Origin: Anthoceros angustus
Taxonomy: Eukaryota > Streptophyta > Anthocerotopsida > Anthocerotales > Anthocerotaceae
Length of the DNA: 64,000 bases
Reading direction: 5' to 3'
NCBI GenBank assembly: GCA_010909165.1
Contig: MU008158.1
Coordinates: 3,542,972 to 3,606,971, forward strand
The notes below the pieces were generated by a model. The model made no database searches. It was given only the letters and a program-made list of their open reading frames with translations, and was not told the DNA's origin. This document shows positions 10,593 through 21,085 of the stretch, piece after piece. The position numbers and the translations under genes are program-made. Each line of letters opens with the position of its first letter. Position 1 is the first letter of the stretch.

Positions 10593-11995
10593 TGGAATGA
10601 TACTGACGCGAACGAGTCCTTAAACGTTGGCTGCTTTCGGCCTGCTCGGATTTGTAATAGTTAGTCGTAAAACGGTGAACGTGTGTGTTTGAGTCTGAAA
10701 CGGTCACGGCGTTGAGGTGAGAAACGATTGAAACGTGGCAAACGAAGCCTATCATTCTTTTGGGAACGGACTCCTTACTACAACGACACGGGATTGTGCG
10801 CGCCCAGCTGGCCGTCAGCGAAAGTCGCGCCACACATACCTAGAAAGTATGCTATCCGTAAAACTATGAAAGTACTATGGTAAAATGATGGAGAATAGCT
10901 CGAACACTATAAAGTGCAAAAGTTAAAAAACTGGTAACTTTTATTTTGCTTGAAAGAGAGAGAAAAGAGAGCTATAAGGATTGGATAGAACAATGCTCTT
11001 AAAATGCTCCAGGACCTCGACTATCGCCTCGGTCTAGCCGAGTGGGGCGACCCTGCCCCACCGCCGCCTCTACGCCTGTGAATGGACGTTAGACGGCCCA
11101 GAACGGTCTCCAACTGGCCACCGGATTCTCCGCGACGCCCCGCCCGCTCCCTAATACATGCTGGACTGATGGAGAGTCCCCAAAGATCGACCCCAGCCCC
11201 ATACTCGGGATACGGACCCGGCAAATCCCACATGGGCGGGCGCATGGTAATTCGAGATGGTCGCCACCACCATCGACCATGCCACGATGGTGGAATGATA
11301 CTGACGACTGACGAGTCCTTAAACGCGTTTGGCCAAGCCGGCCTTTGTGTGATGCGAATAGTTAGTAAAAGCGGTGACGTGTGTGTTTGAGTCGAAGCAT
11401 TACTGCGTTGAGGTGAGAAACGATTGAAGCGTGTGGCGACTATCATTCTTTGGGAACGGACTCCTTACTACAACGACACGGGATTGTGCGCGCCGGTGGC
11501 CGTCGAGTCGGCACACACATACCTAGAAAGTATGCTATCCGTAAAACTATGAAAGTACTATGGTAAAATGATGGAGAATAGCTCGAACACTATAAAGTGC
11601 AAAAGTTAAAAAACTGGTAACTTTTATTTTGCTTGAAAGAGAGAGAAAAGAGAGCTATAAGCCGGGTGGATAGAACAACAGCTCTTAAAATGCTCACAGA
11701 CCTCGACTATCGCCTCGGTCTGCAGTCGAGTGGGGCGCACGTCTCGGCCCGGCCTCGGCGCTCACGCCTGTGAATGGGACGTTAGCGTTGGGGCGCCTGA
11801 ACGGTCTCGGCCCGGCCTCGGCGTTCTCGGCGTAACGCCCCGCCCGTCAGTTCCTAATACATGCCTGGGGACCGGAGAGTCCCGACGCCAGGACCCCAGC
11901 CCCATACTGGGGCCCAAGCAAATCCCACATGGGCGGGCGCACATGGTAATTCAGGATGGGTACTGCCCACCACCATCGACCATGCCACGATGGTG
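10593..11995 (+). repeat. tandem duplication of a 697-bp unit
   Basis: TGGAATGATACTGACG begins at 10,593 and again at 11,290, and the whole intervening block recurs with small indels to about 11,995. Each unit contains an AT-rich core (shared CTATGAAAGTACTATGG) and ends in a coding-like stretch: GPGKSHMGGRMVIRDG in unit 1 and GPKQIPHGRAHMVIQDG in unit 2. The second unit runs directly into the protease-coding sequence at about 12,000, so the duplication lies in the 5' part of that retroelement. Confidence 0.8.
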
Positions 11996-12640
11996 GGAAT
12001 GACATGGCAAGCCCCCGGCAGTCATGGGGAGGACCAGCCACACACAGGGCAAATGCGGACCTATGCCTCCCAGCGCATGCGAAGCACTCGGGAGCACCCA
12101 CGCATTCAGCCCACTAATCGCATGCATGTGCGAGTAAGCAATGCCATGGTGGACAATAGGGAAGGTCATGTCACTGTGAATGGCTATGCTCCCAAGCTCA
12201 TGCTCTTAGACACGGGTGCTCAGCCAGTGATCATTGGCAAGGCTCTCACAGCCAGACTCAACCTCCAGGGAACGGCACTCCGCCATTCACCCTAGAACAT
12301 CAGGACAACATCTGGCGCTGTGGAACCCGTATGTGGGGAGACTGTTCAGCCACTTGCTATCACACTCAAGCCCGGGACAGCCGCTGCCATGACATTGGCA
12401 ATCCATTGCCTTGTCACGACAGCCGCTAACTACGGCATCCTCCTTGGACAGGAATTTTTGTTCCCACCCGGCATCAGCGTGGACAATTGGACAGAGCAGG
12501 CTCACTACCGTCCAGATTGGCGTAGTGGGGGTCAGCGAGTGGCACATTTCCCATTGGATCTGCATGGTGGATGGGATGTTGATGCTGCCACCGTCCTTGC
12601 TGCCGGGCCCTGGTGGCGACCATACAGTGTCGCCCCTTAG
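11995..12640 (+). pseudogene. retroelement aspartic protease domain (broken)
   Basis: The frame at 11,861-12,295 contains the active-site motif LLDTGAQPVIIG, with the Asp-Thr-Gly triad at 12,209-12,217. This is the signature of retroviral-type aspartic proteases of LTR retrotransposons. An in-frame stop at 12,293-12,295 interrupts it, after which the same frame continues (12,296-12,640) with ordinary-looking protein that includes TTAANYGILLGQEFLFPPG. The frame is then lost near 12,620 and resumes in another. No RT or integrase follows; instead a methyltransferase-like region comes next. The product cannot be made as it stands. Confidence 0.75.
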
Positions 12641-13430
12641 GTGCTTCCACGGCGGCCGGTGTTGGTAAGAAGCTGGCGGAGCTTGATGACCTTGACCCAA
12701 CTCAGGAGGATGGCAGCCTGGTAACAGCAACGTGCTTGGGAGACACACCACCAGCATTCGAGCTATCCGACTTGGTTCAGCAGGCTCTCCCACACGTGCA
12801 GCAAGCACTGCAGCTTCAGCAATCACCGTTGAGCGGAAAGGAGTCCCCCAACATTGTGAGTCAGCATGTCATCTTGTGGCTGACTCCTCCTTTTGGCATT
12901 ACGGTCTTAGAACTGTTCGGTGGAATCTACACAGGCTAGGAAGCACTCTTGCTGAATGGGATCCTGGTTGGCCATTATGTCTACTGTGACCACTGCCCCA
13001 CGGCGCAATGGATCGTTGCCTTTCGTCTTGAGCTACATATTCCCTTACTGCTATCTCATGCACTTTTTGCGATTCCCAGGACATTCGGCCCTGCAAAAGT
13101 CAACACATTCAGCTCTTGGCCCCCATTCACTTCGTGATTGCAGACTGGGAATGTCAAGGCTTTTCTCAAGCCTTTGGGTGGTTGCAAGACCCACTTGCTC
13201 TCAGGACCTTGGGCATCTTAAGATCCGAATTCTCGCTGCGCTTACTTGCTGGAGAATACACCGGCGCCGCTGGACACTCGGCTGCAAGTTCGCTAGGATA
13301 TGGCCATCATCCAGTAGCATGTGGGCACCCCCTTGCTTCTTGATGCCGTTCACGTGGGAAGAAGTAAGGGGGTGCCCACATGCTTCTTCCCACCCAGGTT
13401 AGGATTCGCTACAGATCCCAAAACAAGGTT
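12613..13430 (+). pseudogene. cytosine-C5 DNA methyltransferase-like domain in a retroelement (broken)
   Basis: Three conserved blocks occur in order on the plus strand. Motif I-like VLELFGGIYTG (12,904-12,936, ending in a TAG) is followed in the same frame by a sequence including GHYVYCD. Motif IV-like WECQGFS (13,146-13,166) has the candidate catalytic Cys codon at 13,152-13,154. Motif VI-like LLENTP begins at 13,246-13,263, followed by GTPLLLDAVHVG. The blocks lie in two frames, with at least two frameshifts and several stops between them. Spacing (about 83 codons from I to IV, 33 from IV to VI) is close to that of bacterial and eukaryotic C5 methyltransferases. Motif IV has Glu in place of the usual Pro before Cys. 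The domain follows the protease on the same strand and is probably part of the same former polyprotein. Confidence 0.7.
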
Positions 13431-13440
13431 GTGTCGTGAA

Positions 13441-14582
13441 GCATGAAAAGTGTGGGATTCCCGGTGTCCCGAGTATGAGCTTGTCCCGGGGCAACTCCAC
13501 CAATCTTAGCTGTGAGGACTATGGGACTGCCTTGTCCCATAGAGACGATCTGTGGGGCTGCCAGTCCCATGGTTGGGAGGCCCCCGATCGGCCCATGGCC
13601 ATGCCATATCCCATGGCTGGGACAGTCCTGGTTGCAGCTCCCTTGCCTCCTGTTACCAGCCCACTTATCGTCGACCCGATTCGAGTCTTTGTCTTTGAGT
13701 GGGCCAAAGTTTTGGCAGTCTTGAGTATGAGTCCCTGGGGGATTACCTGCTGGTCTTCTTGCACGCCCTCCTGAGGGGCAAGAGAGCATACTGGGGGCGA
13801 ATTATCTTCGCCCAGATAGCCCATGAGGCTCGGAAGCTGCGCAACGAGCGGCCTCCTGAAGGAGGGTGAGGAGGAACGACCCTCCGATGGGGGCTGGCCA
13901 CCCTACTGGAGGGAGAGAGGGAGGGGGAAGCGCAGGACCCGGACAATAGACCGGTCGAAGGGACCAAGACACGGCGCACACAGGAGGAGGAAGACTAGGA
14001 GGGCATTCCGAATGCCATCCGCCTGGAACGGACTCCCTCCCCTCCAAGGGAAGTCTGGGAAGAAATCCCCGCTTCACTTCTCCTTGTGCCTCCAACGGAG
14101 CAGCAGTCCCCAGCGGCTACTATGACGGGGATGGAGTTGGTACCAGTAGCTTCGGTGGCGACAAGGTCCGCTCCAGACCCTCCCGTCGAGCCCGACGGAG
14201 TAGGATGGAGGCGCGGTGGAAGAAGCAGGCGCCCAGCTCCACCGCCCCGGTGATGGCACCGGTGCCCTTGCCCATGACAGCGGAGTGGGCGGAGGCGAAG
14301 GCGGCCGTGCGACGAGCGAAGAGGGACGCTGCCCAAGGTGCAAGAGGCCACTGGCAGCAGCCTCACCCGGAGCCGGTCCTCTCCCTACGAGGAGAGGAAG
14401 AGAGCCCGACTCGAACCCTTCACCCCCCGGACCCCAAGCGAAGGAGAGCGGAGAAGGTGGCAGCACGGGAAGAGGTGGACGGACACACCCGACTCGGGAG
14501 GCAGGACCTAGGGTCCTTATTGTGAGCACCCAACCCGGACTCGCTTGAGTGCGGTCTGTCCCTGACAGGGCCGGAGATACCT
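13441..14582 (+). mobile_element. decayed Arg/Pro-rich element sequence
   Basis: Plus-strand frames at 13,436-13,774, 13,823-14,125 and 14,205-14,525 are Arg/Pro/Ser-rich and resemble, in order and composition, the stretch 6,800-7,250 of the other R1-type element. I see no catalytic motif. Best read as the boundary where the methyltransferase-bearing element joins another copy of the gag-like element. Confidence 0.35.
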
Positions 14583-15005
14583 GCGCCCGGGCGGGGTTTT
14601 TTGGAGCATCACCGGCGGTGGCCGTGGAGGAGACACGGCGGGTCTTGGTGGCGTCGTGGGCGGCATGTTGTGGGGTCTCGTGGTACGCGGAGAAGACTCA
14701 GTGGAAGCCACCAAGACGAATCGTGGAACTCCGGGATCGAGGCGGCCCGAGGCGGCGGAGGAAGGCGGAATCCCTTGCGGATCAAGAAGGCGCCCGGGCG
14801 GGTTTTTGGAGCATCACCGGCGGTGGCCGTGGAGGAGACACGGCGGGTCTTGGTGGCCGTCGTGGACGGCATGTTGTGGGGTCTCTGTGGTACCGCAGAG
14901 AAGACTCAAGAAGTGGAAGCCACCCGAAGACGAATCGTGGAACTTGATCGAGGCGGCCAGCGGCAGGAGGAAGGCGGAATCCCTTGCGGATCAAGAAGGC
15001 GCCCG
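14583..15005 (+). repeat. two tandem units of about 208 bp
   Basis: GCGCCCGGGC marks the start of each unit at about 14,583 and 14,790, and the sequence that would begin a third at about 15,000. Units share TTGGAGCATCACCGGCGGTG, GGAGGAGACACGGCGGGTCT, GGCATGTTGTGGGGTCTC and GCGGATCAAGAAGGCGCC. Several frames stay open through the repeat because of its GC bias. Confidence 0.8.
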
Positions 15006-15440
15006 GGCCAGGAAAGGGAGGCGAGGTCCGCCCAACAAGATAGGGCTCGGGTGCTTAATTTGTCGCACGATTGAAGCACGCCAGAGGCTCGACGCCAGCA
15101 GAGGACCCGAGCTAGCAAATGGGCGAGGGTGGCGGAAGGCGTCGGAGCGGAGGCGACTTGGTAGAAGCCGCACAAAGGGAGTAGAGCCAGGCTCTGGAGG
15201 CTCAGTTGAAGGGAGCCAAGGAAGCTGAGGCCACCGCCAAGACAGACCGGGACCACTACCGCAAGGGACCGGAACCGCTAGAGGGAGGCGGCTGGAGCAA
15301 CCACAGCTCGCGCGAAGGAGGAGTAGGCGGCCGCATAACAAGCACGCACGGCCTATGGGGCAGAAATGGAGGAGCGGCTGGGGCAGCTAGGGGGCCTTCG
15401 GATGCAGCTCCAAGAACATGGATATTGTGTTATTTTCCAG
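15006..15440 (+). mobile_element. fragment of coiled-coil element protein
   Basis: A plus-strand frame near 15,190-15,290 reads EAQLKGAKEAEATAKTDRDHY, which shares AKTDRDHY with 7,550-7,580 and has coiled-coil-like composition. It is cut off by about 15,300-15,440, where the opposite-strand R1 copy begins. Confidence 0.45.
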
Positions 15441-15529
15441 CCATCTAGGCATCAAACCTTGCAGATTTGGGCGTTTTTGCTCACCGGGTGGCTCCCTTTG
15501 CAGCGCTGAGGCATGATTCACGAACCCCC

Positions 15530-16830
15530 AGTCAGCGCAAACTGTGCTGGCCCAGGAAACATCGAGATTTCTGCTGGTTGCGCAAGAAATCGCTTCTAGG
15601 AGCAGCTGCTCTCCCAGCATATTTTGTTCTTTGCAAGGGGGACCCTTTGAGGTCCACCTTGGTGAGCATGTTCCAGTGGACGATGATTTTTGCCACTGCC
15701 CTCACCCGTCGGTCCAGTAGGTCCGACATCAACCATCCGTTGGAGAACCTCTGAGTTCCGGGCTTCAACAGCGCCACCTTGGCTGCCTCCAACCTCCCCT
15801 TCACCTTTAGGGGTTCTGGTACTACGCCCCCAACCTCCCCAACCTCCTCTGCTGGGCGGCTGTACACCGCACGAAGGACCTCCACTGTCCATCGCCTCGG
15901 GTCCTCCCTCAAACTGATATCTTTTGGGCATACTCCCGGACCAGCGCCACGCTGTCGTAGGTCCAACCCGCCTGGAAGATGTCTAGGTGCCACTCCTGCA
16001 CCAGCCCGCCCGCTTCGGCAAGCCATGGGCCGTAGTCGGGGTAGCGCCTGGTTACTATGTTCCTCTCCACTAGGCGCCAGGGCTCCAAGACCTCTACCAC
16101 TTTCTTGGGCCCCATGTGTGCTCGCCACTCGTTCTGCTACTGAGGTAGGGCGGGCTACGATGCTCTCCGCTGTGCTCCTGAACCTCGGAGAAATTGACTC
16201 GCCGGAAGGAGCCGAAGGTCACCGGGCGTTGCGCTCGAACCTCAGAAGAGAAATTGCCAAAGAGCGGGGTGCCTGAGTGCAAGTGACTGCGAGAACTGCC
16301 AAGAAGTCATCTGAGAAGATGACCTTCTCTCAGAGTGGGGCGTCGGGCGTAATCGATGCGCGAGAAGGTGTCCTTTCGCTGCCAGTAACTGCCAGAGTCC
16401 TGCATCGTGTACTGCAACTTCACGCCCGCCACCTTCTTGGCGCATGTCCTTGGGTCGTGGTTACCTGCCTATAATGGCCGCTAACAACTTTGCGGTCCTG
16501 GTCCGCTGCATGTCTGTCATCCACTTGGCACTGTCCGCGTGTCTTGCTTGCCAAATTACGCTCCATGCCCGCTTCCCGATCACTCTTTCCATTGGACTTT
16601 ACTTTAGTCTGCTCCGGAGTTCGTCTGGAGTCGCTCGGAGTTCCTGACATTGTTCAGCGAGGCCCCTTCCTTATGTCTTCCCCATCCCTCGCGATCCGGT
16701 CCGTTCAGCCTTATTTTCTTCCTCTACCGCCTTATTCCTCACACCAAACACCCAAAAAAAAAACACAAACAACTCCTATTACCTTCCTAAGGGGGAGTCT
16801 ACCGTTCTTCCCTTGTCCATAATCGTTCTT
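15530..16830 (-). repeat. gag-like repeat family R1, copy C (frameshifted)
   Basis: Minus strand. A start-like MSGTPSDSRRTPEQTKVKSN near 16,650 leads through several frames to EPWRLVERNIVTRRYPDYG (15,909-16,115) and AGWTYDSVALVREYAQ, and then by a frameshift near 15,920 into the open stretch 15,532-15,930, which reads WTVEVLRAVYSRPAEEVGE and onward with ordinary protein composition. It is the longest copy of the family and shows that the family encodes a protein of at least several hundred residues. Function unknown; gag-like role is inference from its repeated, transposon-like distribution. Confidence 0.6.
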
Positions 16831-16842
16831 AATTAAAAAAGA

Positions 16843-18250
16843 GTGCTACCCAAAGTGCTCTATTTGCAGCTTGACAACACTTGCCGGGAAAACAAGAACC
16901 AGCTGCTGTTTGCGTATTTGAACATGCTGGTTGATATGGGGACATTTCAAAAGGTGAAGGTGGGGTTCCTCCTCGTTGGACACACTCACGATCAAATTGA
17001 CCGGATGTTCTCGTGCTTTTCCAAAAGCTTGAAGCACAAGGAGGCCCACACTCTTCCCGCATTGTCGGACATTTTGGTTGATGCATATACGCCCACACCA
17101 GAGATCGAAGTTTTGAAGGAGGTCCCGGACTTCCAGTCATATGTATGGCCGATTAGACAAGGCGATGGTCGCCAGGCATATTCTTCGGCGGTAAGAAAAT
17201 TGAACAACTTATCATTCCAGCACCAGTTTAGGATCACCAGAGAAGAGAAAGCAGATCGTGGGCTTGTGACAGTAATTAGGAGTAAGCAATATTCGACATC
17301 GATGTACTGGAAAACCGAAGCCGGTTTGAAGTTTTTGAAAATTGTCCCCTCCAACGATATAACATTTGCACGGCTGACGGCCCTGCGGGCTCGAGACAAG
17401 AAAGGGACGTCGGCAGGGTTATCTTCGACGGAGGGAGTGGCACATTTGAAAGAGGGTCTTTCGGAGTTGCGGCCAGTAACTGGGGAAGATTATAGATGCT
17501 GGGAAGCATTCTGGGTGGACCAAGAAGAAATCGCAGTTATCGTAGAGAACAATATTGGGCTCGCACTAGAAGAACCGTGGAAATGGTTCTCCCGGACAGA
17601 ATCGGAAGAAACTGCACAACCACTCAAAGTTCCCGATGAAGCTATCCTTGAGGAGGCCTTGCTAAGAGAACTCCCCCAAAGGGATATGTACTTGGGGGCT
17701 TACCAACATTTAGGAAGGCAGCAGCAGGAAATGGCACGTTTGAATGGAGATGTAAATGACATAAAGGAAGGGATGTTCTTTGCAATCCCTTGCACCACCG
17801 ATACGCATAACCGGCCTTTCTGGGTTGGAAAAGTTAATCAGGTGAGGTTGGATGCGGAAGAACCTCATTTCCTGGTTCACTGGTAGAGGACTGAGCACAC
17901 AGATGCATATGAAGGCAGATACGTGGAAGAATATGTGATTCGAGTCCCATCCACTCAGAAAGTTACGATCGGAAGGAAAAAGGGTGGGAAGGCAAATTTC
18001 CCGAAGAATATTCAAGAAGTCTTCATCAATAAAAATGTCATCCTGTATTATGGGTTCAGTTTGAATTCCCGTAAACATCTGTATGCCATTGACAAAAAGG
18101 CAATCAGGGATAAGTTGAATGAAAATTCATTCAACCGCAATTTTGTGGGGCTTCATCGAGCCAGCCAGCCAAAGTGTAGCAGAAGACAGTGATGATGACG
18201 GTGACGACATCGGGCCCTTGGACGAGGAAGGTGTCAATTCGGGAGATGAG
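16843..18250 (+). pseudogene. DUF7869-like protein, 5'-truncated, with one nonsense codon and one frameshift
   Basis: An open frame of 347 codons begins with PKVLYLQLDNTCRENKNQ and continues with VGFLLVGHTHDQIDRMFS. From memory this matches the uncharacterised family named DUF7869 in domain databases. The conserved Asp/Asn/Glu and the HTH-x-x-ID motif suggest an RNase H-like or phosphoesterase-like fold, but that is inference. A TAG at 17,884-17,886 interrupts the frame, which then continues unchanged at 17,887-18,192 (EEYVIRVPSTQKVTIG). A +1 shift near 18,150 would give an acidic tail (SDDDGDDIGPLDEEG) ending near 18,250. An in-frame TAA lies just upstream of 16,843, so the N-terminal part is missing. 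The 5' border abuts repeat copy C. Confidence 0.65.
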
Positions 18251-18482
18251 TGAAAAGGTTTATGAAGTGGAGGCGATCAACGTTTGAGATCGGTAGACAA
18301 GGGGTTTTGTAGAGTGACTATCCACTTTTGGTGACCGCCATGTGTTAGGGTCAAAGTGGGGTGATCGTGTTAGTGATAGTGAATGATATTTTGGTACTAT
18401 CCTCCGGTGAGTGGAAGATGAAAAAGTAGGAGTCACTTCTGTTGGAGTTAGTATGCATTGTCGGCGACATGGACATATGGGA

Positions 18483-18504
18483 GGGCGCCGGCTGGCCGGC
18501 GCCC
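18483..18504. repeat. perfect GC palindrome 1
   Basis: GGGCGCCGGC at 18,483-18,492 and its exact complement GCCGGCGCCC at 18,495-18,504, separated by only 2 nt. A hairpin or protein-binding site is possible. Confidence 0.85.
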
Positions 18505-18643
18505 TTCATTTTGAACCAACCTTCAAGAGAATGGAAACCCTTTTGCGCACCATTCCCAGTTACTGTGCATGTTGTTCGGCATACAGTATGTAAGCTCTCC
18601 GTGCCCACCTACAAATCCTCCATCATGGGACCCCGAGAGTTGT

Positions 18644-18665
18644 GGGCGCCGGTGGGCCGGCGCCC
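18644..18665. repeat. perfect GC palindrome 2
   Basis: GGGCGCCGG at 18,644-18,652 and CCGGCGCCC at 18,657-18,665 with a 4-nt centre. Nearly the same sequence as palindrome 1, 161 bp away. Confidence 0.85.
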
Positions 18666-19080
18666 AGAAGGCCCGTGCTTGACAAAAACGACACACTAAG
18701 GGTTCTAGGCAGACGTTTGGAAAAGAACCACCACTCTTTTGCACTGATGACTGTGAAGATTGCTTGGAATGTCGTGAGAAGACCTTGATTATTTAGACTG
18801 TTCCTTGACAATCCCGTTCCCCATTTGTCGTTCCGGGGACTGATGGTGAGCAAACATGGGTCGTGTTATGGCCAATTCTGATGAGCGGACTACGCTCCTC
18901 ACCCTTTGTGTGATGCAGCCACTACTCCGGACAACGATTCCATCCATTATCCACCCTTATTTTGAGGCTTTTTTGGAGCGATGTTGCCCAAAGCATTTGA
19001 ATGCGACCCATCCCAAACCCCCTTCGAACCATATTTTGATGAAAACCTCCTTGGTGTTTATTAACCCCCTTCCATGTTTA

Positions 19081-19719
19081 TCACGTTTTGTGTTTGAGAA
19101 AATAGAGTTGGGTGTAGTGGCTGTAGTCATCCAGCAACACAAACATGTACAACTTGCCTGTCAAGGTAGCTGTCTGCATAGGGCCACAGAGATCAGCGTG
19201 CACCAATTCAAGGACACGTGATGTGTGTGTAAGGGATCGAGGATAGGGTTGGCTAGTGTGTTTGCCAACTACACAACCATGGCACAAAGGTAAAGCCCCC
19301 AACTTAGTTGGTAACCCTAAGACCAGATTTCTAGTACACATCCTCTGCATGGCCTGAATGTTCAAATGTGCCAAGCGCAATGTAGTACTAGCATCTGTAT
19401 TAGAAGTTGCTAAACTGTGTGTGGTGTGTGCAGAACTTGATGTTTCAGGCAGGATGCCAGTAGCGACATAGAACAACTTCCCACTTGGAGGATAAAATAG
19501 CGTGATCTCCTTCCCTATGGAGTTTCTAAATGCTATGAAGCAACCTTTATGTGAGAAGGTAATTATGCTGGTTGGTGACTTAGTGGCCTGTGTGACTGAC
19601 AACCAGTTGTGTGTCAGTGCAGGGACATGTAATACGTCCTTAATTAGAGCAACATGGTTCTGGAGGTGCACTTTGACCACGCCCTTACCAACTGCCATGT
19701 GCGGAGAGTTATCTCCCAT
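19081..19719 (-). pseudogene. copia GAG-pre-integrase and truncated integrase
   Basis: 212 codons. A zinc-binding H/C module is visible: LRLAHLNIQAMQRM followed by CHGCVVGKHTSQPY. Then comes VLELVHADLCGPM, whose Asp is the first residue of the integrase DDE triad. The frame ends with YFLKHKT at the truncation point, so the other two catalytic residues are absent. Confidence 0.85.
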
Positions 19720-19795
19720 GTAGACAGGCTAAGGTGCGGGTAAAGTGGTGTACTCTAAGAACCATTTCTCTCCTTGGAGACATGTGCTTTGTCGC

Positions 19796-19804
19796 TCCAC
19801 TGTC
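19796..19804 (-). other. copia protease active site (Asp-Ser-Gly) in a decayed frame
   Basis: The minus strand around 19,780-19,830 reads LWLLDSGATKHMS, the typical copia protease active site. It lies between gag and integrase, in a frame joined to neither open stretch, so frameshifts separate the three. Confidence 0.75.
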
Positions 19805-19965
19805 AAGGAGCCACAAGTCTCGAGAAGGATTGTCAGAATTGAAACTTTCAGGCAAAGCAGTAAAGATATAGGAAGGTCCTTGGGCAGTGTTAACTAAAGC
19901 TGGTGCTGAATTAGGATTGTGAATCCCAGCAGCTTTGTCCCATTTCTTTTTCCTACAGTCAGGTG

Positions 19966-20739
19966 CTATGTGCCTTGGTTTTTGATAATAGTGACATGTC
20001 TTGTTCCTATGTGCAGGATTATTAGTAGGAAGAATCCGTTGGGGTCCTCCAGAAGTGGAAGCGAGGGGTCTGGGTTTCTAGCGCTTCGAATTTCTATTTC
20101 CAGCAATAAAGCGGAGGTACTCGCAGGAGTATTTGTAGCTGTGTTATCATGAGACTGTCTTAACCGAGCCTCATGCATAATTCTAGGAATGAGAGTTGTG
20201 AGTGATAAAGGATTACTAGGTGTGGTGCTATTTGATTGTGCAGAGATAAAAGGACCCCATGATGCAGGCAAAGCTCGCAACAAATGCATAACCTGGGTTT
20301 CATCATCCAAGGTCAGACCTGAGGAGATAAGAGCATCTAGAGAAGCTTGCCATGTTTCTAGAAAGTCTAAGACGAAATTTCCTTGTACTAGTTTAATTGA
20401 AAGTAATTGATCTTGTGTGTATAGTCTAAAAGCCATGCTCCCCTCTAGATATGTTGATTGAAGCTTGTCCCACATGGCTTTGGCTGTGTCAAGTCTCTTG
20501 ATGATAGGTATTAACCTATCTACTACATGTAGCAGGATGTTTGAACGAGCTTGAGCATCTTTCAGCAGCCATGCAGGTAGATCAACATGACCTGCTGCAG
20601 GAATAGCTTCAGAACTTGACACTATAGGCCATGTGGAACTTCTCAAGAGGAGCATCTCAATGCGTGCTGACCAGGTGTGGTAGTTGACGCTTGTCAACTT
20701 GTCAATCTGATATGCCCTAGTGTTAGAGGGATTTGCCAT
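19966..20739 (-). pseudogene. copia gag
   Basis: 257 codons beginning MANPSNTRAYQIDKLTSVNY. The segment NYHTWSARIEMLLL and later LDTAKAMWDKLQSTYLEGS, LDFLETWQASLDALISSG and LLRALPASWGPF are hallmarks of the plant copia gag (UBN2/retrotran_gag) family. The following zinc knuckle (around 19,945-19,990) is degraded: its frame reads CHYYQKPRHIAPDC, with the second Cys replaced by Tyr. The 3' end of this frame is shifted. Confidence 0.85.
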
Positions 20740-21085
20740 GATTTCCTAAGCTATGTTGTTGCACTACTTAGGATCGGTTAGTAATAATGGCTATTTGAGC
20801 ATAAATTTCTTTCAGGGAGGAGAAGATGTCATGTTGTCTCCTATAGATTGTCTAATGAGTTTGTTTGTTGTTCTATGATGTAGAAGAATGACATCCATAT
20901 ATGTGAGACCAGGTGTTGAGGCATTTCTACAAGAACGTTGATGATTTGAGGATTTCAAACCGTCTGAAGGAGTTTTCCTTCTAGCATTTTGATGATGCTC
21001 TGTTCGGCATCGAGGACAGACTCTTTCCATATTGGAGTGTCTGTTTTAGATTCTACGTTTTAGATTCTACCCTGTGGCACGTTGT

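Larger units (their letters stand above)
18251..18855. other. non-coding stretch with two GC palindromes
   Basis: No gene seen. Apart from the two palindromes listed separately, nothing notable. It could be the 3' flank of the DUF7869-like gene. Confidence 0.5.

Noticed and set aside
12287-12826. 179-codon minus-strand frame opposite the retroelement pol
   Set aside because: Antisense to the protease/methyltransferase region, with no motif; the plus strand carries clear family motifs.
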